This document shows positions 1-13,829 of a stretch of DNA of 64,000 nt, piece by piece. The position numbers were made by a program, and so were the translations under genes. A model generated the notes under the pieces. The model ran no database searches, was not told the origin of the DNA, and worked only from the letters and a program-made list of their open reading frames with translations. The stretch lies in the NCBI GenBank assembly GCA_038373865.1, contig JAXGGA010000066.1:248001-312000 (forward strand), read 5' to 3'. The DNA is from Uloborus plumipes. Lineage: Eukaryota > Arthropoda > Arachnida > Araneae > Uloboridae. Each line of letters opens with the position of its first letter. Within the stretch, counting starts at the first letter, position 1.

Positions 1-237
1 TATATAGCGGCACAAAATAAGAGGGTAAGACGCACAAAAATACAAAGGCTACTTTTTTCTATAGATATCATTTACGATCACGTTTTTGTCAATATCACGA
101 AATTTCAAGGCGTTTGAGCGACCTCTAAATATTAATATATTTTGCCAAAATTTTGCACAAATAATCAGTGTATATAGTGGCACAAAATAAGAGGGTAAGA
201 CGCACAAAAATACGAAGTTTATTTTTTTCCATACATT
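1..237. repeat. Edge of a 170-bp tandem (satellite-like) repeat
   Basis: The first roughly 60 bases recur almost unchanged starting at 171, giving a period of 170 bp. Both copies begin tatatag(c/t)ggcacaaaat and share gagggtaagacgcacaaaaa. The second copy loses similarity after about 237, so this is probably the right-hand edge of an array continuing off the left end of the window. No coding capacity or transposon ends are visible. A simple local duplication is the alternative. Confidence 0.6.
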
Positions 238-2059
238 TCTGAATCACCCTACTGTGAATATATTTATAGTTTTGGCTATAACATTCATTTACTCATAGAC
301 ATATTGACGACAGTTCTTTTTTTCTTTTAAAGAGCTTTTTTTTAATTAGCAATTTCCTATTCTGTGCAATCTGAAGAAATTGAAATATTTATTGAAAATG
401 TCAGATAATTTTTTTAACAAGCGTTGCTCTACTTCCATGAAATTTGGTACGGAAAGTCCTACTCCTCTTGCAAAATCTTTCGTGCTGCTCTTTTAAGCCG
501 AGTTTTCCGATTCCCATTCCGTTACTTCCGCCATATTTAAGAAAACGAAGCTGTTGCCAGATTTTGGTGTATGTCATTCTATCTAACATGGTTGTTGTTC
601 TTTGTGGCCGTTGCCATAGGAACACGCCATCTTTTCAAACTGCAAAGAGACAGTCAATAATATCTCAAGATGGCGGCAGCGCCCTTTGTGTAAAGAAGTG
701 TGTTGGAATTTTTCACTCTCCAACTTTCTTGTCAAAACTTTCGTTGAAGTTTTCAGATTTTGGAAGTTCTATAGATCTGTCTAATATTAAAGTAAATAAT
801 ACGAAAGAAATTGAAAGGGTGGATTGAACTTGCGTTTCCTATAAATATTCTTCAGAAAAAATCATGAAGTATTCGTTCAATCGCGCAATTTATCAAACAT
901 TTTTTTAAATTAGAAATAAACTATATGAAGATGTTCTGTACTTTTTTAATGATTCACAATTAGCTTGCTTATATGTATATATATTATATTTGTACTTGAT
1001 TGCATGTTTAAAATTTAAAATATATTGAATTACTGACGAACGAAAATTATATTTTAAATTTCCACTGTGATACTTTGAGTGCGTCTTGAATGCCAGTATT
1101 TTAAAATTTATAATAATGTGTTTTTATTACACTTTGTATTTCAAACATAATTATCAGCATTTTAAATTCTTCTTTTATTCTTTTTATACGTGTGCTTGAA
1201 TGCATGCTTAACGTTTTAAATATTTTAAATTATTACAAAACAATCCTATGTAATATATTTCACTTGTAAAACTTTAAATGCGTCATGGAAGCGTATATTT
1301 TAATTCAATATAATTTCCCTGAAAAAAATTGAAAAAGACCTGAAAATCATATGTGTGAAGTAACTGTAAACAGTTAATCCATGTATATCAACCAGCAATT
1401 TTTTTTATCTTTATATTTTATGTAATCTTCACAACTGAATACATTGAATATCTTGCAAAACATCTTTATGTGGACAAGAACTACTTAATTTTGTAAAAAT
1501 ATGTGTAAAACACCTTGTATTTTCATTTAATTTAATTTCATAATTTAAAACTTAGTTATCGTTCTACAAAATTAAAAATAAATTTATAGGAGATCACTTC
1601 AGCTATTTGGTCTTTTTACTTATCAATCTTAGATAACGAAACAGTTTTCAACATTATACATAATATCAAAAATTAAAATTTTAAAAGTCATGACTTTAAC
1701 AACAGATTGATCTACCTCATCATTTTCACTGTTTATTGATTGTTCTTTTAAAAATTAAAGCTATTATTTTGTTTATATGGACTGCTGCCGATTGTGCTGA
1801 TTGTTGAAGCTATGTCTTAACTTGAAATTAAACTTCTGCCACTGTTTTGGAAAAGACTGAAGTTAATGTAATTGTTGCTGTACGTTTTATCGTGTAATAT
1901 TGGCAAACATACTTGTTCAAAATCTTCAAAAATCTTTCGCAAGGCTTTGATGTTCAATGTTACAAATGAGAAAAGAAAATTTAGTCAAAGAGGAAAAATA
2001 ATACTATAGATATATACGTAAATAGGTATAATCATGAAATTGTTATAAATAAATATTTA
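238..2059. other. AT-rich DNA, no recognisable gene
   Basis: Very AT-rich sequence. A 127-codon open frame at 444-827 (+) has no recognisable domain and low-complexity leucine/proline composition, and I do not believe it. Around 480-700 the base composition is more balanced and includes AAGATGGCGG (about 669) and gttgccatag (about 612), which resemble YY1 and half-X-box sites. Nothing else is identifiable. Confidence 0.5.
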
Positions 2060-3840
2060 TTTTTAAGGCTGCGGACGAACACAGATGGAAAGATAGCTGA
2101 TAGACAGGCCGTAAAGAAGATACACAAATTGAGATTTAACTAAATAATTCGGAAGATGTACAGACAGATAACTAAGTCGACAAATCTGTATAGGAAGAAG
2201 GAGATCAAAACCTGTAAAGCTTAAAAAAACTGCTAAGATAGAAAAAGTTATTACGTGTACAATGCAAATCTGCAAAAACTTTTTTAACACGATTTAAAGA
2301 CGGACATTTTTTAGAGCACTTTGAGGCACACGTTTTCGAGCTGTTTTCAGCATCCTTCTAACAATTTATTTCAGAGCACTTATTAGTTGCAGACATCTTT
2401 TTAAACATTTTTGGGAACACATTTCAGATCATTTTTTGTATGCCATCTTTTTGTGACACTTTTCAGCACACTTTATAGGATATTTATTTAAAAAAAAGGT
2501 TCATTTTACGCTCATCATTTTCTAAATCCGTTTCAATATTTAAATCAGATGTTGCTGTAAATATTATAGCAATCTCGAATGGCAGCAGCCTACCGTCTGT
2601 CAATGAATAGTCTTCAACCTTGGCAATCATTTTTTTAGGGTATTCGTGGCGCCAGTTATGTTAGAGAGAATCACAGGAACATAAAGAGTATTTGGAAATC
2701 TTGGTATTTGCCAAAATTTCTATTAGTATTCCATTATCTGATAATTAAAGAAAGCTGTTTTATAAAATTATGTGTTTACGCAAGAAAGCAATGCTTTTAT
2801 AAGTGTTCACAAATGTACTCTCACATTCGGTACACACGTGCATACATTCCGTATACTTTCAGACCACATTCCGACACATTTCAATGCACTTTCTTTGTTA
2901 TAGAGTGTTTTTGGAACACATTTTAGAACGCAGTCAGACAACGGGCTACTTTTTCTGAATTAAATTGTTCTAAACGTGTTCCCAAAGTATGCTACAAATT
3001 TTATTGTAAGTACAAAAAAAGCAAAATAGTAAAAATATTTCCATTAAAAATTATTTTTAATATAAACATTAAAAAGTTTTGAACTGAAAAAGATGTATGT
3101 AAATTGACTGATAATAATAGTTGAGATAAACAGACTTAAAAATAAATGGATAATTAAATACATGTATGGATTAATTCGCAGATACATATCACGTAATTAG
3201 AAAGGTAAAATAATATACAGATTTATAATTTAATTAGAAAAGGTAATAAATAACCATAACGAGATAAACAGATATTAAAGAAAAAACAAGTAATTTAAAA
3301 TGCATGTAGATAGATATGTAGACATAAGAAAACGGAGGCAAGCAAAAGTTGAACAGATAAAAAATTTAAATGTGAGAAAACAAATTAATGGACAATAAAT
3401 GATTAGAATTACACACAAATAAAGAAGGTACACAAATTAATAAAGACGGAGAAATAAATAACCCACGAATTTAAAAGTAAAAGTTACGGACAAAAAACAG
3501 ATTTTGATACATATCAAAATATGTTGATAAACGATTTATAAAGGATGGCAATAAGCATCAAACAAAATGGGAAGAAATAAAGAAATAAATATAGTGCTAT
3601 AATTAAGTTAAAGAAACTTCAACAACAAATAGACCGTAAAGTTTATAAAAAAAAACACATTCTCAAACAAATGAACAGATAGTGACACAGAAATAAATGG
3701 ACAAACAGTTGTAAAGAGCAAAAATATGGAAGAAAAAATTTGAAGAATGATTTATTAATGTATGAGAAATGTTTACGAATGTGAAGTTTATAACGGATGA
3801 ATACACAATAGCCGAACAGATAGAAACCTAGCATAATGAT
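2060..3840. repeat. Decayed GATA/GACA- and cacttttcag-type simple repeats
   Basis: 2060-2290 and 3100-3840 are strongly purine-biased on the plus strand, with recurring gatagacag, acagataa and aaataaatggacaaa words, as in an old (GATA/GACA)n array broken by point mutation. 2300-2480 and 2810-2940 show a different loose periodicity of about 20 bp built from acacatttcag/gcacttt words. The open frames here (for example 2063-2290 and 3643-3834, minus) are by-products of this repetition. Confidence 0.4.
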
Positions 3841-6032
3841 TAATTATAAATTCCTGTAACAAAATCTTCCTAGCTCGAAAGTAAATTATAAGCCCAAATT
3901 ATATACTTCCAATTATGGAAGCATCTTTAAATATTGAGGTTGAGAACCATTTTAACACAGATTACAGACATTAACTCTGATTTTAGTGCAATTCTAAACT
4001 AAAGAATGTATCAAAATTTAAAATCAGTGCATAGAACTATAGAATTTTTTTTCACTATTCAAATTACTTTCTGTTTATCTTACTCTAGAAACTAAAGTGT
4101 GCAAAATTATACTCAAATGGTAAATTACTTGCCTCAAAAAAATAAGTTCTTATTTAAAATAATCATGAATAATATTTAAATTCTTGAGTATTTTCTGTTT
4201 ACACTAACCGTCAATGCTTTGTCCTATAACAGACTTCAAGTAATAGTAATACGTTAAAAAAGCAGTGTTCGTGATATTCTTCAGATAAATTTTCAGCTAT
4301 ACATGCTTTAAATTAATGCATATAACCTATATCTACAGATGTCTTAATATCAGGACTTAGCTTAATTTCCAAATATTCTATATTTTCGTGATTTTTCATT
4401 CCATGTAGTTCAGTTGCATGATTTAGACATTTATCATTAATGTTTTTTAAATAAGCAATGAATTAATATTTTATTTTAATACAGCAATGTGTTATAAGAA
4501 ACTATCTACATCAGTGACTTGAGTAACTTGTTTATCTACAGCCATAGTCACAGAAGGAAAAGAGGCAAAATGGGGTTTATTTTTAACTGTCTGGAAGGTT
4601 GTCAATTATTTTGTTTGACTTTTTTTCTTATATGTGTTGAAGAAAATTAAAAATAATAAACGCGCGAAGAATTAAATTTATATTCATTTTTCAATAACTT
4701 AATCTGCTTTTAAAGAAAAGTTCATACGCATATTATTTTGAAGGAATCCTGCTCCTTTTTAAAAGAAATAAATAACTAAATATCTTATGCGGCTCATTTT
4801 TTCATCCAAAAGAAAGTGTTATCAAACGAAAATATTTAGCACTGCTTAAATTTATCAATCTTGAAATTTTGGTTTTCCTATACTTTTTTATTAGATCTTA
4901 ATTACCGAAAAGAAATTTATATATATATTTAATATTATTTGTTAATATATTTTAAAGTCGTTTAAAAATTTAAAATTACTTATATGAAGTTTTGTTTCTA
5001 TCATAAATCAAATTGCGTTCTCTTCTCTTTCTTTTATTTTTAAGATCGTAAGTACAAAAATGTGTTTCATTTTCTGTGACAGTTGCTTTCATCATTCCCA
5101 CAAAAATATTTCCCCTTTTCTATAGCGCCTATTAATTTGCGACAGTTGGTAACATCAACAATGACCTTCATAACCTTAAGTTTCAGGTTTCTTATTATTC
5201 AAAAATATTTTTCATTATTCAATGGATTTTAGAAAAAGGGAAAAATCTTGACATCTACACTTTTCCAAACACAATCAATTTTGACTGCACAAAATGCATC
5301 GCAACAAAACAATACGAAACACTTATAACATACTTCGTCATTTTAAGTAAATGATACTCTTGTGAAAATAAAAAAATAAGAGAGAAAAAAATCTTACCAA
5401 ACTTTTGAAATAGAAAAAAGCTAAGAATAAAAAAATTTTAACATTTTTAAAATCTGCGGAAGATTGGTGGAATGAATTTTTCGACACTTATTCAACTCAA
5501 GGCCATAACTTTAGAATTCCCTAAATGCTAGAAATAAATACTTGCGTTGCCAACTCAAAGTAATTTTATACAAACCATATAAAATAATTGACAATAATCT
5601 GAAACAATTTTTAGCTACAATTTTTAGTTTTACCTCTTTTTTTTTCATGAGATTTATCGTCTGCTATCGAAAAATACACATTTTTACATTTTTATTCGCA
5701 ACTCCAACGAACTATGGGGGCGCTGCAGAAACTGTCTATGAGAGATAAAACAAACGCATGCCGTTTTGTTTTTATTGCTTCTACGTCAAATAAATTAGTG
5801 ATACTTGATCGTATGTATGATTTTTTTGAAATGAATTCTTTATTCTATTGAAATGAACAAGCATTACATAAAATGAATAAAATGTAAACATACGTAATGT
5901 ATTACTAATGGAAAAATACAACGTGTAAAAATAATGCAATGTATAGAAATACAAATCATGCAGAGAACAATCAAAAACTGAAAAATGGCTGCAAAAATAA
6001 ATAAGCAGAAACCGGAAATTGAAACACTTTTA
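3841..6032. other. AT-rich DNA, nothing recognised
   Basis: No long open frame, terminal inverted repeat, tRNA-like box or tandem unit was seen. A short GC-richer patch (about 5700-5730) is unremarkable. Confidence 0.5.
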
Positions 6033-7274
6033 AGCCTACTTTCCCGTTAAAAATAAAAAAAAAAAGACGAAAAAAGCATTAAAATTGGCTTAATGCATCT
6101 AAAAATATCGCCAAGTCCAAAAAAAGTCAAAAAGACAGACAAAATAGTAAAATAAATATCAAAAAATTAAAAATTGGAAAGTAGGGTTTTGAGATGGGGA
6201 ATTTGTGTGTCGGTCTGTCCGTCTCCCTTAATAAATTTTGAATGAACAGTCCGATTTGAACAAACTTTTTTTGTTGGAAAGATCTCGGCAATTACACCTC
6301 ATTCTCGTATTTAAATTTCCAATTTGAATAATTTTTCGTTCAACATTGAACCGTTCAAACAACCTGCCCCCACCTAATAACTTTTGAGTAAACAGTCCAA
6401 ATTGAATAAACTTTTTTTGTTCGAAAGATTTTGGCGAGGACACCTCATTCCCATATTTCGCTTTTTGATTTGAATCATCTTTCGTTCAATGTTGAACCGT
6501 TCAGAAAAAAAACTACATTAGCGCCTACGGGAAAAATTAAGTTGAATGTTGATCCAGAATTTAAAAAGGGATTTCCTTCAAACTAACTTTGTAAGAAAAT
6601 GGTTTTGAGAAGAATAATGTATGTAAAGTACTTTTTTGCTTAATCTTCTGTGAGGCCTTTGATAACGACTCCGACTCCGCAAACATAGCAGAAATGCAGG
6701 CTCGGAAAAAAATGAGTCTGTGCAGACGATTTTTTGTTTATTAATTTATTTGTTTTATTTTATTTATAATTACTTTTTTTTGGCAGACGATTTTTTTTAA
6801 CAAAAATTTTTCATTCACGAGAACATTTTTTTTTTTTGAATTTATGTTTAATAACTGGCAACGGATTAAAAATGAAATTCGAGACATTTTATTAACGGCC
6901 GAGTTTTTTTCTTTTTTCTTTTTCTTTCTTTGACAAAATGTGTTTTGATGTTCTTTGTATTTTTATTTTAAATTTATTTATTTATTTATTTATTTGAAAA
7001 CTATTGAGGAATTTTTCTACGTAAGAACTACAACAGTTACAGTCTTTAAAAGGTGCTACAACTTTATTTATTCGTTTATTTACTTTTTACGTGTCTATTT
7101 CATCTGTTGAGAGGGGTATATTTTGCTTTTAGAAATCAGCTTTAAATGCTAAAATGGTATGTTTGACATAATTTTCAGTCGCAGATAATCAAGAGAATAT
7201 TGATCAGGTGCTAGAATGCCGATGTCGATGTACGGGAAAGTAGGCTCGTTTAGTTTTTGACAGAACTTCTTGTT
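6033..7274 (+). mobile_element. TIR-like element, family 'TTTCCCGT', copy 1
   Basis: Bounded by an inverted 15-bp motif, AGCCTACTTTCCCGT at 6033-6047 and its exact reverse complement at 7232-7246. Alignment with the opposite-orientation copy at 40850-42596 extends about 28 bp past the right motif to 7274, so the true end lies there. Inside are two units of a ~147-bp repeat (about 6225-6510) carrying ttcgttcaatgttgaacc-type sequence, then a T-rich middle with (TTTA)n. There is no transposase; the frame at 6228-6443 (minus) is read through the repeat units. Probably a non-autonomous DNA transposon, superfamily unresolved. Confidence 0.6.
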
Positions 7275-10200
7275 AATTAATGAAAAACTTTTTAATTCAT
7301 TTAAATTTACAAAGATATTTTAAAATTCGTGCACATTTATTCAGAATATAGCTTTAGTACAAAACAAATTGGAAACGCAGTGATTTTGAATAAATATTTA
7401 TCAAATAATTTTACTACTTTTTAACAGTAATTTCTGAATTTCTGTTTGAGTGCGTTGTGAGAAAGCTAACTATTTGCAATAAGTTCAACTTTTTTCATTA
7501 ATCAGCAGGAAAGTAATTATTAGACCTTTTCCTTTACTTTGTTGTTTATTCATTTACTTATTTCAATTCAACTTCGTATTTTATCTTGAATAGCTTGAAA
7601 AAAGGCTTTAACACCTAATAATTAAGCGACGTCACTTTATTTTATGCCAAGTTTGTCATAACAAAATTGTACATGCAAAACTTTTTTTTTTTTTTAGTGT
7701 ATTTGAAAATGCATGGAAAAAACTATTCGTTGAGGGTTAAAGCTTTCGCAGCAAGTATAAATGAAAAATAAATTTCCCAAATTTACAGGCCATTATTAGA
7801 TATCCCACATTAACTATAGTCTGAGGATCCGGTAAATTATACATATTTGTCGAATTTGGGAAATGTTTCAATATTTTTTTTAATTGAAACGTGTCCAAAC
7901 TTTTCACAAATTAACAATCAACATTCGTGTTTTAGTTTAAAAAACAGTTTTTAAAAAAATGTGGCATTTTAACTAACACATGGTTTATATTATTCTCACT
8001 TTGGCGTAACCTTAATGTCAATTATGTTCGCTTTGCGTGTAGATTAGATGGAATTAGACTTATGATCCACTGCTTCATGTTCGATCATGAAGACTTAGGA
8101 AATAAATCTTATCGTCCGCTTTCGTCCCATGTACAAATTAATGCATGTTTTTTATTTTATTATATATATATTTATTTTTCATATGTTATTTTATTTATTT
8201 ATTTATTTATTTACTTATTTTATTAAGGCGCGATATAAACTTTTTTTTCATTGAAACTTTTTTCCCTTTCCTTCATTCCTTTTTTCAGAAATTTATTTTG
8301 GACTGGATATTTGTACCGCTATTACTTTATTACTATACTTAAACGTTTTGTTACTACTGACTATTCTTTAACTCATGTTTAATTACTTATTTATTTTGGA
8401 TTTTTTTTTCCAGTTGAATTTTCTTTTTACTTTGCTATTTCATTATTAAACTTTAAACAAATAGAAATAGTGGCCATGAATGATTTTTGTTTCAAGCCAT
8501 GTCTAGTTCAAGATACGGAAATGAATTTATCTAGAGAACATTTTTATTTTAATTTCTCTCCTTTAAAATAAATAGGGTTTTCACTTTTTAAAAAAAGCAC
8601 TTTAAACATCTTTTATTAGTTATTGCAGTTGCGTTCATTTCTTACTGTGTAAATAATTTATTTTTTCGGTGATTTATTCAAATTTTGTGGTATTACTTTC
8701 AACTATTTCGATTCATTAGTTTTCATTTTGCATGATACTTAGCATGAGTATTATCTGCGAAACACTAATGTAATCAATTTATATTCAGCCCAAAAGACAG
8801 AAAATTTTATAATGTCTAATTTATTATATTCCACCGACATTATTCAATTCAATGTTGTTTTCTTTTTTTTTTTTTTTTGAAGCTGAGATTAAGATGAAGT
8901 TTTTCTTCTTTTTTTTCTTCAACCCCCTTTTTATTCTAAGTTTATCACAGAAAAAGGGAAATGTTTTAGAAAAGTTAGAAACTTTATCAGCGGTTAAAAA
9001 GTAAGTTTTCTTTTTTTTTTTTTTGGTAAAAAAGTTCACAAATTAATAACAGCTAAGTAAGAAACTGGTATTGAGAATATCATTAAAGCAGCTAATTCTA
9101 ATGTTGCATATTAAATCATTGCATTGTAAAAAATAGAAAATATTGGACTTTTATTTGTACGTTTGTTCAAGCATTTTTTAAAAAAAATTACATAGTCTTC
9201 AAGTCTTCAGGTGTATGAAACCGTATAATATTTCTTGAGAGAAAGTAATTAAAAATATACGTAAAATGTATTCCTATGAGAAAAAGAGTTCTTTTCCTTT
9301 CTACCAGAAGCTAGCCTCTACTTTTAAATCTTGCGAAATATACCATTAATTTTGAAGCAGATTAAAGAACAGAATTTTATCATGTTCAAAGCGTTTAACA
9401 TTATTCTTTTAGAGTCTTAATGTACTATTAAAATTTCAAAAATATTGTTGATGTGTAAAAATCTCGATTTACTAGGTAAGGTTAAATAGTTTTACACTAT
9501 GTCCTCTGAATGCAAAACATATGCATGAAAGTAACTGATCTTAAAAAATATAATTTTCGGTTTTGAAGGAAAAAAAAAAACAAGTACTTACAGGGGAGGA
9601 AAGAAACTTACTTTCGTGAGAAACTCTTGTCCGCATAATTAATATTTTAAGAACAATCAACAAGCTTTTTGTTTATTTTTTATTTGTCTTTATTTATTAA
9701 TATAGTATCTTTTCATTTCTTTCTTTTTTCTATCGGTTTTTTAATGAAACCTTTTAATATTCTAAGAATATGAAAAGCACAACACATAACCTTTTGAAAC
9801 TTCTTTTTTTTTCTATAATATTAGCATTTATTTCTTGACAGAAGTAGTAGAAATTATCAGTTTTTTCAAAAAATAAGACAAATTCAAAAAGCATTTTTAA
9901 CGTTTCATATTTATACTAATGAACACATTAGAACATACTGCATTAAGTCACAGTTGCAATTTTAGGTTAGCTTTTATACGTAAAAGCATTAGCTTTAACT
10001 ATGGCACTCCAAAAGAGAAAAATTTTCTCTTGTCAGGTTTTTCTTTTTATTGCTTTCTGAAAGCAGGATAAAATTGCTATTTTGAAGCACCGTAATTTAT
10101 TGGTATTTTTCAAAATTGTTAACTTTATGAATATGGTTTAAATCACTCCAACTTAAACCTAGACGTCTACATGCATGAATACCAAAGACACTAGAAACAG

Positions 10201-11898
10201 CAAAAAATACTTTTGCCTATTCCAAACGAAAAAAAATATTTAAAATTTAAATACTCACCGAAAATTGCCACCAAAACTTTCACTTCAAGCAGTTGTACCA
10301 TCCGTGGACTGATACCGATACACCGTCAAGAGGGTGACCGCAGAGGCTGCCGGGATGCAAACATTTTTCGCACATGGATCCGAGCATGGGCGTCGCTCTC
10401 CCCCCTAACATCCTGGCCCCTCCCTCTTCTCTCTAAGGATGCAAAAAAGGGAGGATGCTCAAGAGCAGTATCACGGCATCACTTTTCAGTAGGGAGGCAA
10501 CGAAACAGGAAGCATATGTTAGTGGGAGGGATCTGATACTTGGGAAGTGAAAGTGGAAAAAAATAAGAGATGTTTCAGTGTAGTAGATTAGTAAAACAAA
10601 CAGCACTCGCTCGCACACATCTTCAAGAATAAGTTGCTCGTGTCCAACTGCATTTAAGAAAATTTTCCCACGTGTTGGTCGTATGATTATTTTGCTTTTT
10701 GCTGCCACGTTTTTTAGTTAATACATAAAAATTTTCCGCTGGCGATTCTAAAGTTTTTTGAAAGACATTGAGTAACTGTGTATTTGTTTTAGAGCAAGCA
10801 CTAATTGAAGTTGTTTTTATAATAGTTTCATGGCAAAGAAAATTGCACTTAATTAGATATTTAATCAGATGGAATGTATTTGTAGCGGTACTTGTTTTAT
10901 GATGTACGACCTCTATGAAATTTTATACAGTAGATGAATTATTTGTCCTGGTTGTACTTGCCCGATTAAAGGTGTAATGAGATGCAAAATTGTTATAAAA
11001 CGCATGTTTTGGATTTTCAGGGATGGATGGAGAAATGGAAGTAGTGTTAAGCGACTGGCTATTCTTGTCTCATTACTTAAATTTCTAAAATCATTACTTT
11101 TAAATGAAAATACTAATAACGAAATAAAATACACGACTTTGCATCTCTACATTTGCATGGTATTTTTCGAAAACATTTTATATTATCTCGCATACTTTTC
11201 CAACTCTTGTGATTTCGTAAAATACAGCTTGCTAATCTCCTGCGAGTGGAAGAAAAATGTGGGAAATTGTAAAACATACTTGTAAGTAATCTGCTCAGAT
11301 TAGCCCCTTAAGAGGGCAACATTGCCGTTCGAACGTAGATGATACTCATGAAATTAAATCTACCTTTATTAACTCCATATCATTCGTGAACATAATGTGA
11401 AAAACTAGAAAAATGGGATTAGACTTAACATAACATACGTATAGAAAATTATTCTTCAGCATTCTAGGGATTAATCTGAAAAGCAAAACTTTATGATAAA
11501 CACTTTTTCAGTTTAGTTTAATGCAATACCTTCAATTTTCTTCGTAAAAAAACGTTTTTCTAACATTCTTGACCAGCTCAAAAAAATGTATACTAGCACG
11601 AAGTTTTCATTTTTCAGCAATTAAAATTCCTGTACTTGTTTCAGATTAAATTGTGTATCTAAATTCGATTATTCTTGAGAGTAGGATAACTTCTTCTGAA
11701 CGTTTTAAGGATTTGTAGAAAAAACTTCTAAAACTATTAGTATTATGAAGTTTTATAGGTTTTTTTTTTTTTTTTTTTTTTGTTCAAGGAAATGACTGAA
11801 GACATAAATTACTAATTTAAATTTAGCTTGCAGAAAAAAAAGAACTAAAATATCAATCATCTCAAAACTTTTGAGATCTACTGTATGCATATAGATGA
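7275..11898. other. AT-rich DNA with one GC-richer island
   Basis: Mostly AT-rich with (TTTA)n near 8185-8220 and several poly-T/poly-A runs. 10270-10540 is noticeably richer in G+C and contains a 107-codon open frame (10213-10536, +) without any recognised domain. It could be regulatory or untranslated sequence. No gene can be supported. Confidence 0.4.
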
Positions 11899-12212
11899 AC
11901 AGAACTACTTAAAATAATTTTTATTTGTTTTTTTTTAATAACTGGGAATCCTTCACAGTTATAGCATTAGGGACATGGTAAGTCTACCACTGCATCCCAT
12001 GCAGCCTATGCACTTAATCCAGTGGGAAGATGACTTAGTAGAATAGTAATCTTCATTGCGCTTCAAGCAGTTAATTTAATTGGAAGGTACGGGGGTCTCT
12101 GGGGTGCTAAATCCTAAAAGCAGTTAATTTTCTGTTTGATAAAGGGTTTAGACTCATCAACATGGCTTTCCCCAAACAAAAAGCGGCTGGTCCTGTAATG
12201 AGACTGAGCTTG
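11899..12212. repeat. Left arm of a large inverted repeat
   Basis: This arm matches the reverse complement of 12963-13224 along most of its length. Shared landmarks are ggtaagtctaccactgcatc here against its complement near 13124-13150, and catcaacatggctttcccc against the complement near 13008-13025. The right arm is somewhat shorter through internal gaps. Between the arms are about 750 bp containing a MITE end (12214-12343) and a (GT)n run. No transposase is present. A foldback element, or two opposed copies of one repeat, would both fit. Confidence 0.65.
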
Positions 12213-12213
12213 C

Positions 12214-12343
12214 ATTTCACAGTTTATTACGTTAAAACTGGCAATTTAAGTTCATTATTGTGCATTTTATAGTAAACCTCAGCTGCCTGTAACCTCAGCT
12301 GCCATTAATATACTGTAAAAACAACAGTTCATTTTTTGCAGTG
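12214..12343. mobile_element. CACTGCAAAAA MITE, copy a (partial)
   Basis: The right end reads ctgtaaaaacaacag, then a T-rich run, then ttttttgcagtg at 12343, matching the right end of the better-preserved copy at 17098-17286. The body contains cagctgcc words. The left end is not clear. It sits directly inside the left arm of the 11899-13224 inverted repeat. Confidence 0.5.
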
Positions 12344-12886
12344 GGGACGATTTTGAAACCTATTATTTTTCTCTTTTGGTTTAATAAACTTAATTTTTGT
12401 CTGTGTGTTTTGTGTTGAATGACAGTTTTTTGAAACATTTCTAGAAACTTGCTTTTGCCCTTGCTTAATGTCTTTTTGTTAAGAATTTTGAGTAGTTATT
12501 TTTCAAGGTCCCTTGCCTAGACACAGAGAGGCTGTCGTGAAAGAATTCGATGGGTTTGAACAATTGGTCGATGTAAAAAAAAATATTACGTGACAAGTAG
12601 GTAACATAAAAAAGTGAGCATTCGACACATTCTTTCCACTCTATAAAAATAAACCTTAATTTGCTATGTTTAATACATTCACATTATACCTAGAAACTAT
12701 TGAAGGAAGCATGAAAGTCATCTTAAACGACCATTCATACGATGGTGTGATTTCCACAACGTCAATTCAAGGGATCATGCTTCTTCTTTATTTTACAGTA
12801 TGTGCTTATAACTACAAAGTAATGATATTCTCTCGTGTAGGACAGATATTCGATTTTTCAGATATCGTGGTGATCGAGAGAAAAAT

Positions 12887-12888
<2 letters not shown>

Positions 12889-12919
<31 letters not shown>
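12889..12919. repeat. (GT)n microsatellite
   Basis: About 15 uninterrupted GT dinucleotides followed by a short GA-rich tail, lying between the arms of the large inverted repeat. The open frame ending in VCVCVCV is an artefact of it. Confidence 0.95.
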
Positions 12920-12921
<2 letters not shown>

Positions 12922-12962
12922 AAAGAGAGAGACAAAAAGAGTCAGGTTTACCTCTGAAGTTG

Positions 12963-13224
12963 AGGCAAGCTCAGTCTCATTGCCTGGCCAGTCGCTTTTT
13001 GTTTGGGAAAAGCCATGTTGATGAGTCTGAACCCTTTATCAAACAGAGAATTATTTCCTTGAAGTGCAAAGAAGATTAATATTCTACAAAGTCATTTGCA
13101 CACTGAATTAAGCGCATAGACTGCATTGGATGCAGTGGTAGACTTACCGTGTCCCGAATGTCGCAATTGTGAGGGACCCCCAGTTATCCAAAAAAGCAAA
13201 TGAATAGTATTTTTAGTAGTTCTG
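12963..13224. repeat. Right arm of the large inverted repeat
   Basis: Reverse complement of the 11899-12212 arm. Its outer end (agtagttctgcg) runs directly into another CACTGCAAAAA-type MITE at about 13220, so the inverted repeat and MITE abut. Confidence 0.65.
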
Positions 13225-13314
13225 CGAAAAAAAAACTGTTGTTTTTACAGCATAATACTGGAACCTCTGCTGCCAGTATTATAATGTAAAAACAACAGCT
13301 TATTTTTTGCAGTG
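13220..13314. mobile_element. CACTGCAAAAA MITE, copy b (short, near-palindromic)
   Basis: About 95 bp that fold back on themselves: actgttgtttttacag near the left and ctgtaaaaacaacag-like sequence near the right, ending ttttttgcagtg. The centre holds aacctctgctgccagtatta, also seen in copies at 17098 and 45187. Confidence 0.6.
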
Positions 13315-13829
13315 TACTAAAACATATGGTGGGGGTTGGAATGCTCGTCGAAAGATGCACCAGCTGATAGACTTGATTTTAAAAATAATGTAGAGTAGTC
13401 GGATCAATGAATGACTAAAATTAAGCACATTTCGTTTTCAAAACTTAATAATATCATTAAAAATTTTAGTTTTTGGTACATGACAATATAAAATATTTTT
13501 ATTAATATGTGTACCTGTTAGCAAAAATAGAGAGAACAGTAATGATTCTGCTTCGTTTTTTCCTTTTTTTTTTGAGGGGGGCGGGGGTAGTTTTAATAAC
13601 GAATAGTCACCAATACTGAAAATGAACACTCTCTACTAGTTTAAAAGCACAACATTTTATGATCGTTTCTTTGAAGGAAATGTGTAGAGGAAAGTTAATT
13701 GATGCCGATTCAACAACAAAAAATCTTTGTTGTGTTGTTATTGTAGTGTGTCCATTGTTGATAATAGCTATGAAAATGCGGGGCGCCATATTTTCGAGAG
13801 GTTAGACTTCTTATTTAACGTATGAGACA

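Noticed and set aside
444..827. 127-codon plus-strand open frame
   Set aside because: Low-complexity, no domain, no supporting splice or promoter context; a minus-strand frame overlaps it.
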